64,000 bases of DNA from Selaginella moellendorffii (GCF_000143415.4 NW_003314277.1:1531609-1595608), one strand, 5' to 3'; shown: positions 43,380 through 55,692, counted from the stretch's first letter. The notes: generated from the sequence alone by a model not told the origin. Numbers and translations: made by a program.

Positions 43380-46300
43380 CTCGATTTTAAAATATAATTG
43401 GAAAAGTTTCTAATACTAGGTCTTTAGCTTCACTATCTTTATTATACTTTTGGAACTTTTTGCATCCTTCCCTTTTAGAAGGATGATCACTTTGAGCTTT
43501 TAACCCATAACCTATATTAGTACTTGTATTCAGCATTGGTTTTAGAATTCAGTAAAAAAGCTTAGTCTCAAACTTAATCTTAAATCTTGGATTTGATTTT
43601 AGACTTTAGACTCAACTTAGATTTGAATTTGGACTTGATTTTGGATATAGTCTTGAATTCAATTTTGGACACAATCTTAAACTCAGTTTTGGACTTGGTT
43701 TTATTCAATGAATTCTTTACTATTTTAATTGTGATTTTAAGGGATCCTCTAGCCTATAACATTTCGGTGAGTTAGTTTTTTACAGACTTAAGCTTAAGTT
43801 GGATGTAGAATAAGGAGTAACACATGTTTTAGGTGGTTGTCTATACTTCTGACAACTATCCCTACTATAGAACCTTATATAAATAAATATGGTAATGATG
43901 AAAATCATAATAAACTTGAGACTAAAGTCTAAATTTTCAATAACAATCACATCTAATATAGTGCACCTCAATTTATACGTATATAGATTTGAATTTGGCC
44001 TTTATACTTAAGGATTACACAAAATAGTTATTTACTTAAATTTTAAAAAATTATTTAAATTGATTTTTTATTCTAAAAAGTCTTTGCTTTCAGTCAAAAT
44101 AGTGAATTTAAAATTAAAATTTTGATACTTTTTATAATATTAATAATTTAATATTATATATTTTAACATTCTCAATCAAAACTATTATTAGTATTTTTCT
44201 TGAGAGAATTTCAGCAATGCATCCCCAATTTCCTCACAAGTGCACGAGCACCAAACGCCATCACTATAACAAATACGCCACCAACAATATATTTTTATAC
44301 AGTTTCAGAAAACTTTATCAAGATAAAAGATTTATATGATTTCCATATTTATTTCTTGATATCCATTAAATAAAATAAAAATATTTATTTATTAAAAAAT
44401 TAATATATACATATATTATGAAAACGAATCAAAAGCCAACTACAAATCTTCATCAAATGAATCACCACTTTAGAATCGTTTTTGCCAAAGGAAAAGATCA
44501 CTAAGATCCCAATGGTTTTTCCATTATTAAAGGAATAAATTAAAATTTATGACCTGGGGAGAAAATACACTTTCATTAATGAGCTTTGCTACTAAAGAGT
44601 CATTGAATTATATGTCCTAGTTTCTTTTTTATGAGTTAGAAAGTTTTAAATGTGACAATACCACAAAAAGATTTTTTTTACTTAGTTAGGGTTCTATATG
44701 CTTTTATTAGGATTTTATGTGGATAAAATAGTGTGGTCAGGACATTATCTGAGGTGAGAATTGATGCTAAAGTAAAAGAATACAAGATTTGGATCTAAGG
44801 ATGTGTAAAGTTACAATTCTAGGGTTATTGTACATAAGTTTTAAGTTTCAAATAGGTCAAAAAATAATAAATTTAATAATCCTAGCCATTCAAAATTATT
44901 GAGTGAATAAATAATATAAAATATAAACTAAAGCTTTTAGAAAGTATGCATGTGCAAATTTGAAGGACTTAATTAAGAGTAAAATTATTTTGAATGTGGT
45001 CCAGTAAAAAAATTATAATTTTTTATTCAGTTTTCTTATAATAAAAAATATTATAATATGGTAATACTTATAATCATGATAAATATTATAAAGATAATAA
45101 TATATAAATTATTAAATTAATTTATAAAAACTATTTAAGCCAAATTTTTTATTTATTTATTTTTGCTACATGCCCTTACCACTATAATAGATAGCATGAT
45201 GGATTAAAGGAGAAAAGATAACCAAAACTAAAAAGTATTTGATAAAATGACAAGTATATTGTATCAATATAGATAATATTTAAATGGATTATAACTTTTT
45301 TTATATATTTATAAAAAAATTATGATAATCAAATGATGATTATGTGTTTAGTGGAGGTATATAGATGTTCTAGTGTAGTAAATAATTCAATCATATTGGA
45401 ATAGAATGTATGTTTAAATTATTTAAACGCATAATTCAGAAAATAATGTTGGTCGCAACTTTGTTATCAAGGTATATATAAACTTGGCTTATATATCAAT
45501 ATATGTTTAGTTTTTATACACATTAATACTAAATATTAATTCTTTATGTGCCATAATATTGTAATTCACATTAATTTATTTGCCACATCAATGTAAATGT
45601 AAGTGATTAAATTTTCTATTTTACTTTAGTCACTTATCTACAGTTTAGGAATCTCATTCACAACCTTTATAAATCCTCATCCCAACTTAGAGTCATTAAT
45701 ATGACTTTAAAGTTAGCTTCAAATTCACATTAACTCTACATATAGTTTAAATATTCCATGTGTCTAAATCCCACCTCAAACACTTAAAAGTATTAATAAT
45801 ATATCAACATTTTACACTAAAGCCATGTTCATTGTCACTATCTCATTAGTAATCCATTACCACAAACCCATCCCTCCAATCTATTTTATGAATGGCCATC
45901 TTATGACCACTAATTAGCATATTTAGAATGCTTTAAGATGTAGAAAATCACTATCCTCCAATGTATTTTCCTTGATTCCACTAAATTCCTTTCCAATTAA
46001 GATAATTCTCACTAATATTTGCCATGCTTGAAGACTTGTCTACTAAGTCATATTAACTTTTGAGATTTCCTCACCATATAACAATTAGTGGAAGGATAGG
46101 TCATTAGGAACAAGCAATTGCAATTGCAATGATATATTGAATCCATTGAGCTTTGTGCATTAGTGCTTTTGGGAATTATACATTTAATTTACTTTCACCT
46201 ATAAGAGTGAAAAGTTCACTTTAACTTTGGACTCCTTAATATTTATATCATTATCTATTGCATGAGTACAATAGCTTTTAGTCACATTGACTCATGTAGA

Positions 46301-48057
46301 GTCCTCCCCCAATTATCTCATAAGGATTTACCAAACCCCTCAAGTTTTGGGAGATGATTACTTTAGGCTTCACTTTAGAGATATATCAGACTCCAAATAT
46401 ATTTTACCCTAAATATATTTGATATTTCACACACTTTGGGGAAGATGATTTTAACATTGTTCCACTTCTAGTCCTTGGGTTTAATTTTTAAGTATTAATT
46501 ATTTTTTTATCCCTTTCTTAAAACTACCATTTCATATTCACTCCTTAAATGTTTCTTTAGGAATTCCCTTCCCACTCTTGACTTTTTAAGTCAGAGCTTC
46601 ATTTTGGATCTTTAGCTAGAAATAATTGTTATGACTCATGGAGTATGAGCTAAGTTCTTGAACTTGTCAAACATAGTTTTAAGCTTTTTAGTTTAAACTT
46701 CTTGGAACCCTTATTTATGAACACTTTCTCTATTATTGAATTCTAATAAATCTCTTTTTTTCCTTTTGATTGCTTTACACTTTCTTGCAAGTTCATGTTT
46801 TTGTAAATAGAATCTACCCATGGCTTTCTTAAGAAACCCTTTTTTTTTTTAATATATTCTACTACTTAGGTTTAGCTCAGGTAAAATAAATTAAATTGCT
46901 AAATCCTTGAGGCGAGAGAGCGGCGATCTCTTGTGACTTGCTGGGAAGACACCGCAGGTAATGACAATGCATCCCGGAAGAAGCAAGCGATTGCGCTAAG
47001 AACTCCTACATTATTGGCAAGCTAGGATACAATCAATCCTTTGCTTCTCTTCCTTTTCTTGCGAGATAGAGAAATGCTTCCTTCCTCTGGCAGATCAAGC
47101 AGAGCACCACGACGAGGTTTTATTGACCCACGAGCGCTGATGAAAATCATCGGCACAAAGATGGGTTTCATCTGAAGATCGTCTCAAGTAGGTTTAAAGT
47201 TCTTCCTACCATTGGGGTGCTAACGTATATAGTGTGATTCTTTTAGCCAACTAATAGAGTCAAATTTAAAACTTCTTTAATACTAGATATAAGCTCTTTA
47301 CTTTGGACTTTTTAAAAATTCATTCATTTTAGTATTATTTAAATTAATAATCACATAGTTTTTATAATGTTAAAACCTTTAATCAGTTTGGAAAAAGGTG
47401 AACTTTTGTTCATACGCCATTTCCCTCTATTAGTAAACCTTGATAGGTCTTTCTTAGGTTTTTCTCTTTGGCTATTTACAATGGCCATTATACCTTTAAT
47501 TGCATAGATATCCTGTAAATCATACAATTTAATAATTACTCCCTCTCCATATCTTCACTCAAGCTTTTGACTTTATATATGTTATTGTTCTGCATACACA
47601 ACTTGAGTGCATGTTGCAAATGAGGATATCAAACTTCCATTTCTTCCACTTGATAGCGTTGTAAACTTCTGAGATTTTGTCAAGCACACTAACATTGATA
47701 TATTTGTTGATGAGGATGTTAAGAGTTATCTTTAATGGCTTTAAGCAATAGCTTATCATCTATGGCAAGTGTGACTTTTTTTGCTTGTCAATCAAGATTG
47801 TTGAAGAGAACTATATTTGGCTTGATTTCAACATTTTGAAAGAGTCATAAGATTGCCTAGTAGTCCCTAGCTCTTGAGTAATGGTTGTGATTACGCCAAA
47901 CAAGACCAAGTTGGTTTTTTAGTTGTTCTTCTGCATTATTTGATAGAGATCTATGGTTTGTTCTAATGCTACTCTATCTCAATCTTAGGGCAAGTGCCAA
48001 AGAAGCATTTAAGCAAGTCCAAGACTCTATGATAAATAATTTTTTAAATTTATTTTT

Positions 48058-48059
<2 letters not shown>

Positions 48060-48120
<61 letters not shown>
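48060..48120. repeat. (AT)n microsatellite
   Basis: About 30 uninterrupted AT units. An open frame through it (poly Tyr-Ile) is an artefact of the repeat. Confidence 0.97.
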
Positions 48121-48124
<4 letters not shown>

Positions 48125-48717
48125 TCTCAATATATTCAAATTAATTACTGTAAACTATAATGTTAAATTAGTAATAAATTATTGAGCTTTGCAGCAGAAC
48201 TTCATTTGTGTGCCATTATTTGTTTCAATTCTTGTTTAATCATACTGTAGTATATTTTTTATTAATTCAATCCAGATCTTATCATTGAATAAAATAATCA
48301 AAATCTCATTAATCATTAATTTCAGAAAATAGTGTTAACTGTCAATATATTATAAACATGTATATAATTTATAAACACAAGATTAATCTCTTCTTTGAGA
48401 ATTTGCATTTGGTATTCATATACAACATTGCTTTCTTTCTGCTAATTATACACAATCTACAACTCCCACGTCAGGTGAAATTCCAAAATCAAGACACATA
48501 GATCATAAAAACAGCAGGTCTGACTGATCGATCCAGATATCCTTCAATTGATAGGCACACATTCATGTCCATATTTCTCCTCGAGTTTTAGTCACTTCAC
48601 CTATAGACAAAGTATTTGACGAGGCAAAGTCAGTTTAAAAATAAGCCAAAGCTCAAAATCGTTTTATTTTTAATTAGCCTTTACGCTCTAGGGTTTTGGG
48701 ACTGGCTTGCTTGAAGA

Positions 48718-51648
48718 ATGCTTCACGAGCTCCTGCTAGCGCTGGTCGGATGCACTGGCGATGTGTTCATCGATGCTGACGAGGAGGATCGGCGCCTTGG
48801 ATTCAAGGACGGTAGCAGGCACTACGCACAGGATGATCCTGACGGGGCGAGCAGCGATGAATGTACGTTCCGGATTGCGCCGGATCTTCAGTTCTTGCGG
48901 CCGTCTGAGAGGTTTGTGCGGAGAAATCTTGTGTTCTTTGCCTTGATCGCTGAAAATCCAGGGAAATTCTCGAGCGGCTGCTACGGCTGGGGTTTTACTA
49001 CCGGGAGCTGGATCGCTTCGCGTTGAAGTCGCGAAATCTTAGCTGGATTGGAGCTCTCCAGGATTCCAAGGCTGTCGTCCAGCAGCACAGCGTCTACCAG
49101 AGAGCAGTGGCGAATGGAGTGACCGAGGTTCTTGCCAAGTATCGATCGGCAGTTCTTACGCTGGAGAAAAATATTCTGGCTGATCCATTGCCGGTTTTGG
49201 CCATCGTCACCCAGTGCCTCAAGCAAGTAGGAACTTTGTCTCTTTGGTTTTTGCTTGTCGTCTGACTTTAGAGCAGTTTGATTTGTTGTTGCCTCCACTA
49301 CATGCTTTGGTCCGAGAGGTGGAATCAAAGAAGCTAAGGGGTGGAAAGCTCTTAAATTTTTTGCATGAAAGGTCTCACTGCGGCATCCCGGAACTCCAGA
49401 CATGGATCCAAAGGTGAGGGAAATAGTTTTGAGGAAGAGGTTTTCGCTTTACTTTTGTTTCGTTTTACAGATTACTATGGCAAGCACACCAGGTTATGTA
49501 TCGCCAGCTTTCGGGGTGGATGGTATATGGTCTTCTTCAGGATCAAAATCAAGAGTTTTTTATAAGCAGGTATTCTTGTGCTACTCACAATGACGTTCTG
49601 ATTCTTTACTGGCAGGACTCAAGACGAGCAGACGAAAGCGGACATAGATGCGTCCGAGCCACCAGCAAATAAATCCAAGTCTGGGCGTGGCACTGAAGAT
49701 GCCAATATGATCGACTGGCACACCGGATATTGTGTTCGACTGGTATGCATTATAGCGTCTTGTGTTCGACTGTCACATATCTTGTAATTTGTATAGGACA
49801 TGCTACCAGATTACATCCAATTACCAGTAGCGGAGTCTATTTTATTTGTCGGCAAAGCAGTGAGAGTTCTTCGTAATCCAAGTGCTTCGTCGTCTTTTAC
49901 GAAACAGTACTCATTCAGTGGAGCGTACGAAGGACCTGAACTTCTACCTAAAGAAGAGGCTGAAAAGATTGGCTCACTGCTTCGCGAGCTTCAGGTACTT
50001 TTGCCATTACTCCAGTTTTCCCCATTGCTTGATGGTTTACTTTTTTAGGAAAGACCACTATTCCACAAACTTTCTTTTGAACGTTCTATTGATTCTATAC
50101 GCACTATCGCGGCCACACATCTTTGGAAGGTATGAGTAGTTTTTTCAATCCAAGTTGTCCTTTTTTATCTGGTTCTTGCAGCTTGTGGTAGTTCACGCGG
50201 ATTTGGTTGGCCATTTGAAAGCCTTCAAAGACTATTTTCTTCTTGCTAAGGGAGATTTTTTCCAGGTACGTGAGCTAATGTATTGCCTTCGTACTGACTG
50301 TTTGATTGGCAGTGTTTTCTGGAAGAGAGCCGATCTTTGATGAAGCTTCCTCCTAGGCCATCGACGGCAGAGGCAGATCTCAAAGCACCTTTTCAGCAGG
50401 TATTAGAAAACATCTTTTGCAATCAATAATGTTTAAAATCACGGCACAGGCTGCAGTAAAGACAATAGGCGACGAGGACAAGTACTTCTCGCGAGTTACC
50501 TTAAGGTAAAGCTTTTAATTGATGCTGGTGCTTGTTAACGTGTTTAACCATGTCCAGGATGCCACTGTTAGCAAACTCTGGACTCCCTCCTTCACAGGTG
50601 GAGGTCAAGCAAAGGTCCAGCATCGATGCACTATCGGACGTTGCGGTTGGACCTTCTTATGATGGGTGGGATGGCATTGCGCTGGAATATAGCATCGACT
50701 GGCCGCTGCAGCTTCTGTTCAATCGAGAAGTTTTGGCCAAGTAGGTCCTATAACATCTTTCACGGTCTTACAAGGTTTATTGCAGATACAGCAAGGTGTT
50801 CCAGTATCTACTTCGTTTGAAGCGGATTCAGCTTGAGCTCGAGAAATCTTGGGCAAAAGCCATGCAGCGTGATCGAAGGGAATCCCGAGGCCGTCAGAAA
50901 AACCACAAGAAGGATGATCCCAAAGTTTCGGGTATGCCTACTTGGAGGCTTCGACAACATATGGCCTACTTGATAACAAATCTACAGTTCTACATACAGG
51001 TAAGAGATTCAACAGAACTCATGATCGAAATGTTCTTAATTCGCTCAGGTGGATGTCATCGAGTCTCAATGGAATTTGCTGCAAGAGCGCGTTCAGGCAT
51101 CAAAAGATTTTACAGAATTGGCTCGATTTCATCAAGAGTAACGTTCTTTGCAGATTCTGAAATGTTTTTAGCTTGATCTTTCTGCAGGTACTTGTCAGCT
51201 TTAATATCTCAGTCTTTTCTAGATATTGGTTCAGTGTCTAGGATACTGGATAGCATCATCAAATTATGCCTGCAGTTGTGCCGCATCATGGAACATCAAG
51301 ATGCCACTTCGAGTTCTACAGCTGCTGAGCTGGATCAAATAACGGAGGTAAGTTTGTTTAAAATTAGGAAGTTTTGATAATCGCAATGTTTGTTTGTTCA
51401 GGAGTTCAACAAGAAGTCGAACTCTCTTTACACAATTTTGCGAAGTAGTAAACTGGCAGGAAGCCAGCGAGCACCATTCTTGAGGCAGTTTCTTCTACGT
51501 TTAAACTACAACTCTTTCTTTGAGGTAGGCTATTCTTTTCAAACTCTTACTTACGGAGGTGCAAATTTTGCGTCTACAGTCGACTGCAAGAGGTGCTCTA
51601 AATGTAATTCGCCCTCGTCTTCCTTCTGCTACTACCACTCTTCATTGA
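48718..51648 (+). CDS. GCP4: Gamma-tubulin complex protein 4
   Basis: A component of the gamma-tubulin ring complex that nucleates microtubules. About 17 exons with short introns. It starts MLHELLLALVGCTGDVF, the typical GCP4 opening. The next exon joins in frame as SEREILERLLRLGFYYRELDRF. The Spc97/Spc98 N-terminal domain follows (YRSAVLTLEK, ESKKLRGGKLLNFLHERSHC, WMVYGLL, DYFLLAKGDFF). The C-terminal gamma-tubulin-binding domain has WPLQLLFNREVLAKYSKVFQ, YLLRLKRIQLELE, WRLRQHMAYLITNLQFYIQV and LRQFLLRLNYNSFFE. The stop is at 51646-51648, only 17 bp from the end of the convergent coiled-coil gene. Length and order look complete. Confidence 0.88.
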
Positions 51649-51660
51649 GGCACTTTTAAA

Positions 51661-51885
51661 TTGGATTACAAGTGATTGTGGCGCCTGAAGAGCAGGCAAC
51701 CAAACTTGATAAAGGAACTAATCTCGTTGAGGTCTCCCAGGTCTTTAGAATCGCAAGCGCGCTCTATATCGTCGACGATTTCTTCTTTGACTTGCCTGCT
51801 CTTCATTCCAAGCGGATGGCACGCTTCATTCCGCTTCTTCCTCTCACAGGTAAGGAACTTAGCCATCTTGCTTCTTATATACTGA
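51661..51885 (+). repeat. Inverted repeat, left arm
   Basis: ggattacaagtgattg ... aaccaaacttgataaagg ... ctaatctcgttgaggtctcc ... cctgctcttcattccaag ... tagccatcttgcttct. This arm carries the end of the coiled-coil gene. Its inverted partner, missing about 50 bp in two pieces, is at 52830-52975. Confidence 0.85.
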
Positions 51886-52715
51886 ACGTCTTGCATGTCA
51901 TAGCCGGCTTCACTGGCTTCCAGATAGAACTCTGCCTCCGCCGCCTCGAGCGCATCAGTCAAGGCTGGATCCACAGCCTCGTTGGCGGATTCCTTGGCAA
52001 CCACATGCATCAGTAAGTCCTCGTAAGTCCCGTGCTTGAATTTCTTGTTCCGGAATGGCCCTTTCCCAAACAGCTGCCTGTATGCATCAGCATGCTCCCG
52101 ACGCTCGCGTTTGCTCCCCCTCCTCGCGCTGCTTGCAGCAGCATTCTCTTCGCACACGACTGCTTGCTCGCTTGAATCGCCACTGCCCTCGCTCTGGATA
52201 GTCTCGATGACTGACGAGATGTGGTTGTGCATGACTCTGGACAGCATGGAGCGGACCTCGGCCAGGATCTCAAACGCTGCCACTCCTCGCGGTGAGCCAA
52301 CTTTCGACCAGTAGAGCTCCATGTTTTGCTTCTGGAACCATTCCTTCATGGGCTGGAGCTCTTTAATCTCCCGGCTCTGCTGTTCCAGGATCGCCGCCTG
52401 TGCCTCGAGCTCCTTGGCCTGGACCTCCACTCGCTCCTGGAGCGTGGTGACGCTCCGGCCCAGCGATCGGAGATCGTCGCTGCCATCCGGGGCCGTGTAC
52501 TTGCTGATGGCGATGAAGGTGAGCTCCTTGGAGGGGGAGTGCGTGAGGCTCCGGGGAGAGAGGGGCCTCTTTTCGGATCGATACACCTCGAGGAATGGGT
52601 CGTGGAGAGCTTCTTGCCGGATCTCATCCCTGCTCACGCTTCTCACTTGGCCCAGCACGGAGAAGCCTCGCTTGGGAGACACCGAGTGCCGCGGGCTTGA
52701 GACCCGAGATGCCAT
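51666..52715 (-). CDS. Coiled-coil protein of unknown function
   Basis: Intronless 349-residue ORF. The N-terminus is Ser/Pro/Arg-rich (SSPRHSVSPKRGFSVLG, RPLSPRSLTHSPS). Residues ~85-125 form a heptad coiled coil (LQERVEVQAKELEAQAAILE). A WSKVGSPRGVAAFEILAEV segment, a basic stretch (RRGSKRERREHADAYRQLFGKG) and an acidic Glu/Ala segment follow. I do not recognise the family; the make-up suggests a cytoskeletal or nuclear scaffold. The last ~55 codons lie in an inverted duplication whose other arm sits upstream of the ATG. The true C-terminus may therefore have been altered by that event. Confidence 0.6.
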   Translation of the reverse strand: MASRVSSPRHSVSPKRGFSVLGQVRSVSRDEIRQEALHDPFLEVYRSEKRPLSPRSLTHSPSKELTFIAISKYTAPDGSDDLRSLGRSVTTLQERVEVQAKELEAQAAILEQQSREIKELQPMKEWFQKQNMELYWSKVGSPRGVAAFEILAEVRSMLSRVMHNHISSVIETIQSEGSGDSSEQAVVCEENAAASSARRGSKRERREHADAYRQLFGKGPFRNKKFKHGTYEDLLMHVVAKESANEAVDPALTDALEAAEAEFYLEASEAGYDMQDVQYIRSKMAKFLTCERKKRNEACHPLGMKSRQVKEEIVDDIERACDSKDLGDLNEISSFIKFGCLLFRRHNHL

Positions 52716-52829
52716 GGAAGAAGAGCGCGAAAGAGCGCGGTTGGTTTGAATTTAAGTGGAGAATCTTGTGAACATAGATTCGAATATTCGAGTGGAACTC
52801 GAATACTTCTCTTTTCTAAACGATGACTC

Positions 52830-52975
52830 GAGGCGGAGAAACAAGATGGCTAGGTTCCTTCCCTGTTGAACGTGCCATCCGCTTGGAATGAAGAGCAGGC
52901 AAGAGCGCGATTTGGGAGACCTCAACGAGATTAGTTCCTTCATCAAGTTTGGTTGCAATCACTTGTAATCCGATT
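52830..52975 (-). repeat. Inverted repeat, right arm
   Basis: The reverse complement matches 51661-51885 block by block, with internal deletions. It lies ~115 bp upstream of the coiled-coil gene's ATG, so the gene sits inside a ~1.3-kb palindromic arrangement. Confidence 0.85.
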
Positions 52976-52998
52976 TAGTAATCCAATTCACTTGTAGT

Positions 52999-53325
52999 TT
53001 ACTTCTGGCCTTCCATGAATTTAGCGAAGACCTCGACGTCAATAAAGATATCAGCAAAGTCTTGGGCCTGCCAAGTGGCTTGCATATCTCCTCCACCTTG
53101 GGCAAAAACTTCTGAGGAAACGCTGGCACCACCTACATCTTGGGCTTGTCCCCAACAGGTGGCTCCTCCACCTTGCTTAAACACTTCTTGAGGAAACTCA
53201 CCACCAATCTCCTGGGACGTGGTTTGCAATACTTCTTGAGGTTGAGGTAACGCTGATTGACAGTAAGTTCCACCTTGTGGCTCGTAATGGCCTCGCATGG
53301 AAGTATTGGACAATGCAAACTCCAT
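52999..53325 (-). CDS. Small Gln/Gly-rich repeat ORF (hypothetical)
   Basis: A 108-residue ORF with imperfect repeats of ~25 residues: QEVLQTTSQEIGGEFP, then QEVFKQGGGATCWGQAQDV, then SEVFAQGGGDMQATWQAQDF, then EVFAKFMEG. Internal repetition at protein level supports past coding use. It matches no family I know, and no signal or membrane segment is present. It could be a fragment of a larger repeat protein. Confidence 0.35.
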   Translation of the reverse strand: MEFALSNTSMRGHYEPQGGTYCQSALPQPQEVLQTTSQEIGGEFPQEVFKQGGGATCWGQAQDVGGASVSSEVFAQGGGDMQATWQAQDFADIFIDVEVFAKFMEGQK

Positions 53326-54189
53326 GTCTCACTCTATACTTAGTTAAGTTACTTGGATCTTCCCCCTGCCAATAAAGGCCAATTGTCATGCAAGATGCCA
53401 GCATCACAACCCCACAAAATCCAGGAGATCCACTTGCTCAGTGGCCTCCAGCTCGCATAGAACAAACTGCGTACTTTGGAAATAAGAGATCGCCGTAACC
53501 ACTTCTGCTACCTCCAGCGGCATGACCATAATTACAGCGGCTAAGTGAACCTTAGACTCGTGAGCTTGATCGCCTCAAAGATTGCCTCTTCTCTGCTCGC
53601 GCCGCAATGCAGTGCGACCATATCGAGCTTCTTCGACGCCATTCCGCCGTGCTACTGCAAGATCGATGTCAACTCTGCTGAAATGCTCGGCGCTGCTGAT
53701 TACATCCCGCTAGCATCCTGGCTACCGAGGCTGGCTCAAGGAAACTGTGGGCACAAATGAATCTAAACAGTTTCTATTTAGCCTGGCCAGAATAGCGGGG
53801 GCTGGAGGAGGGACGCCAGCCAGTTCCGGTCGATTGTGCGCGTGCGTGAGCTGAGCAGCAGGACGACAGGGGTGATGACCAGACACTGGACGCCAGGAGA
53901 TTGGGTCTGCAAAGCCGATCATATCCTTGATCACGTTGAGCAGTGTCGCCATCATGAAGATTGCTGCAGGCAAACTTTGCAGGTCCTCACGCTTAGCTTT
54001 GCCCTCTGGGTCCATAGTAATTACGAGGCTGGCCCGATGGAACTGATAATCTCTGAAGGTCCAAGGGCCCATAATCTCCAGTCCTGGATTAATCCAACCA
54101 ATTGACCAACTCTGGATTACGCTTCATCCTTCCTGGAAAGTCAAAAAGTTTTATTTTTTAATTTCTCGTTAATATATTTTAAAGATTTA
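53326..54189. other. Unassigned intergenic or degraded coding DNA
   Basis: Short frames on both strands, for example plus LDRLKDCLFSARAAMQCDH near 53565-53625 and minus TMDPEGKAKREDLQSLPAAI near 53950-54040, look partly coding but belong to no recognisable gene and lack clear splice partners. Confidence 0.3.
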
Positions 54190-54351
54190 TCATGACCATA
54201 TTACAATCATTTTGTATTGTAAAAGACAGGGAATATAAAAGTTTTAGTAGACCACATTATATTTTTTGTATATAATACAAGATGACTATCATTTTGTAAA
54301 ATAAGTATGCATAAACAATATTCAGAAATACTTAACCTTGAAATTTATAGC
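54190..54351 (-). pseudogene. Second bulb-type lectin copy, 3' part
   Basis: Near-identical blocks to the lectin ORF at 5.7 kb (accatattacaatcatt, tagaccacatta, tataatacaagatgac, atcattttgtaaaataagta) in the same minus orientation, with small deletions that break the frame. It stops exactly at the 5' LTR of the Gypsy element; the rest resumes after the 3' LTR at 59363. Confidence 0.8.
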
Positions 54352-54525
54352 TGTGAGGGCCAAATGTACGGCTACGATGCCGTATACTAATATTAGCGTA
54401 GTGGATTTTGATAGCCGTCGGATTGGTTTCAATCCGGACCACTCGCTTCTGTATATAAGCTAGGGTTTTTGGGCTAATTGATATGCACATTTCTGTATTC
54501 CCTTTTCATATTCCATGCACTCACA
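54352..54525 (+). repeat. 5' LTR
   Basis: 174 bp, TG...CA. TATATAA at 54452-54458 is a promoter box, followed by 'gctagggttttt'. Confidence 0.95.
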
Positions 54526-54759
54526 TTGGTAGAGATGAGGTGCATCTTTGATTGTCCCTGGGGAGTGCTTGGATTTGGGATTTCGGTTTAGATCTAGCTT
54601 TTGCATTGTCTAGATCTAGTTTTTTCCATTTCCTTTCTTTTGTTCTTTCCTTTCAGGATTTTGGTTTCGATCCAGCTTTTTGCATTGTCTAGATCTACAA
54701 TTTCTTTCCAGCTTTTTTGTCATTTCTCTTCTTTTGCTCTTTCTTTTTCATTCATCTTC

Positions 54760-55692
54760 ATGGCCGATCCGCAATCTCCTCCTTTAACTCTAGAGTAGCA
54801 GTTGGTTCAATTGCTTGATGCTATGCGCTTGCAATTGAACAACCAAACTCAGTTGATGGCGGCGTTCACGGCACGTGGTACAACTCCTCCTGCTCTTGGT
54901 GCCAATCCTCATGTTCGGCCGGAGTTCTTTCGCGGGAATCCTGAGGATGATGTGTACCATTGGTTCAATCACTTTACGGTGATTGCCACATATCATTCTT
55001 GGGATGATGCTCGACGGTTGCGTGAGTTTCCCACGTGTCTCCAAGGGACGGCATTGCAGTGGTACAATGGTTTGAGCGCAGCTACTCGTGGGGATTGGAG
55101 TGTTCTCCCAGACGTCTTCAAACGCGCCTTCGGACATGCCGATAATTGTGATGATGCTTTCCAACAATTGCATCGTCTTCGCCAAGGGCCATTGGAGTCG
55201 GTGATGCAATTTGGCGTTCGTTTCCGAAGTCTTTTGCTTCGTGCGGAGCCAAATATGTCGGAGCGGATCAAGCTAGGAATGTTGTGGCCAGCACTTCGTC
55301 AAGATCTTGTCGGACTTGTGCATGCACTTGCTCCTGCCACCCTTGACGATGCTCTTCGCTTGGCACAACGTTATGAGACGTCGCTTCTTCCACTTCTCGC
55401 TGCATGTCCTTCCGCTCCACTTCCTATGGGTGATGGTCCTATTCCAATGGAGGTTGATGCTGCTGCTGCTTGAGTCCAAGGACAAGCGCGAGGACGTGAT
55501 CGTGGCTGTGATGTTCGCTGCTGGGCATGTGATGAAGTTGGTCATACTTATCGGCATTGCCGTCGTTTTCCAGATTGGCGACCTCCATTTCCTGGGTGGA
55601 GACCTTGGCGTCAGCAACGTCCCCTGGGTGCTGCTGCAGTGGAAGGTCTGGACACCGAGATATATCCGGGAAATGAGGAGTCACGCGAGTAA
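54760..55692 (+). pseudogene. Gypsy gag with CCHC knuckle, two nonsense codons
   Basis: The reading frame opens at ATG 54760 (MADPQSPPLTLE), meets TAG at 54796-54798, and continues through a capsid-like region (FFRGNPEDDVYHWFNHF, LQGTALQWYNGL, FGVRFRSLLLRAEP). TGA at 55471-55473 follows, and then, in the same frame, the zinc knuckle CWACDEVGHTYRHC (Cx2Cx4Hx4C). The final TAA at 55690-55692 overlaps the pol ATG as TAATG. Without the two stops this would be one ~310-residue Gag. Both stops are explained by C-to-T changes (CAG, CGA). Confidence 0.85.

Larger units (their letters stand above)
43141..48717. other. AT-rich gene desert
   Basis: About 5.6 kb of AT-rich DNA with no supported gene. 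It contains a 2 x 33-bp tandem duplication, a stretch of LDL-coding low complexity (43.56-43.70 kb), a GC-richer island at about 46905-47220 and a long (AT)n run. Short ORFs here have no coding signs. Confidence 0.6.

Noticed and set aside
47130-47175. MKIIGTKMGF as the start of an organellar ribosomal protein L3
   Set aside because: Only a ten-residue resemblance, followed at once by a stop.
47966-48160. ORF with a long Tyr-Ile repeat
   Set aside because: Created by the (AT)n microsatellite.
43141-48717. CRISPR-like, rRNA or organelle-DNA insert in the AT-rich desert
   Set aside because: No regularly spaced repeats, no rRNA core motifs and no recognisable plastid or mitochondrial genes were seen.
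54802-55473. Gag starting at 54802 as an intact gene
   Set aside because: That position is TTG; the real ATG is at 54760 and is cut off by TAG at 54796, and the zinc knuckle lies beyond a second stop.
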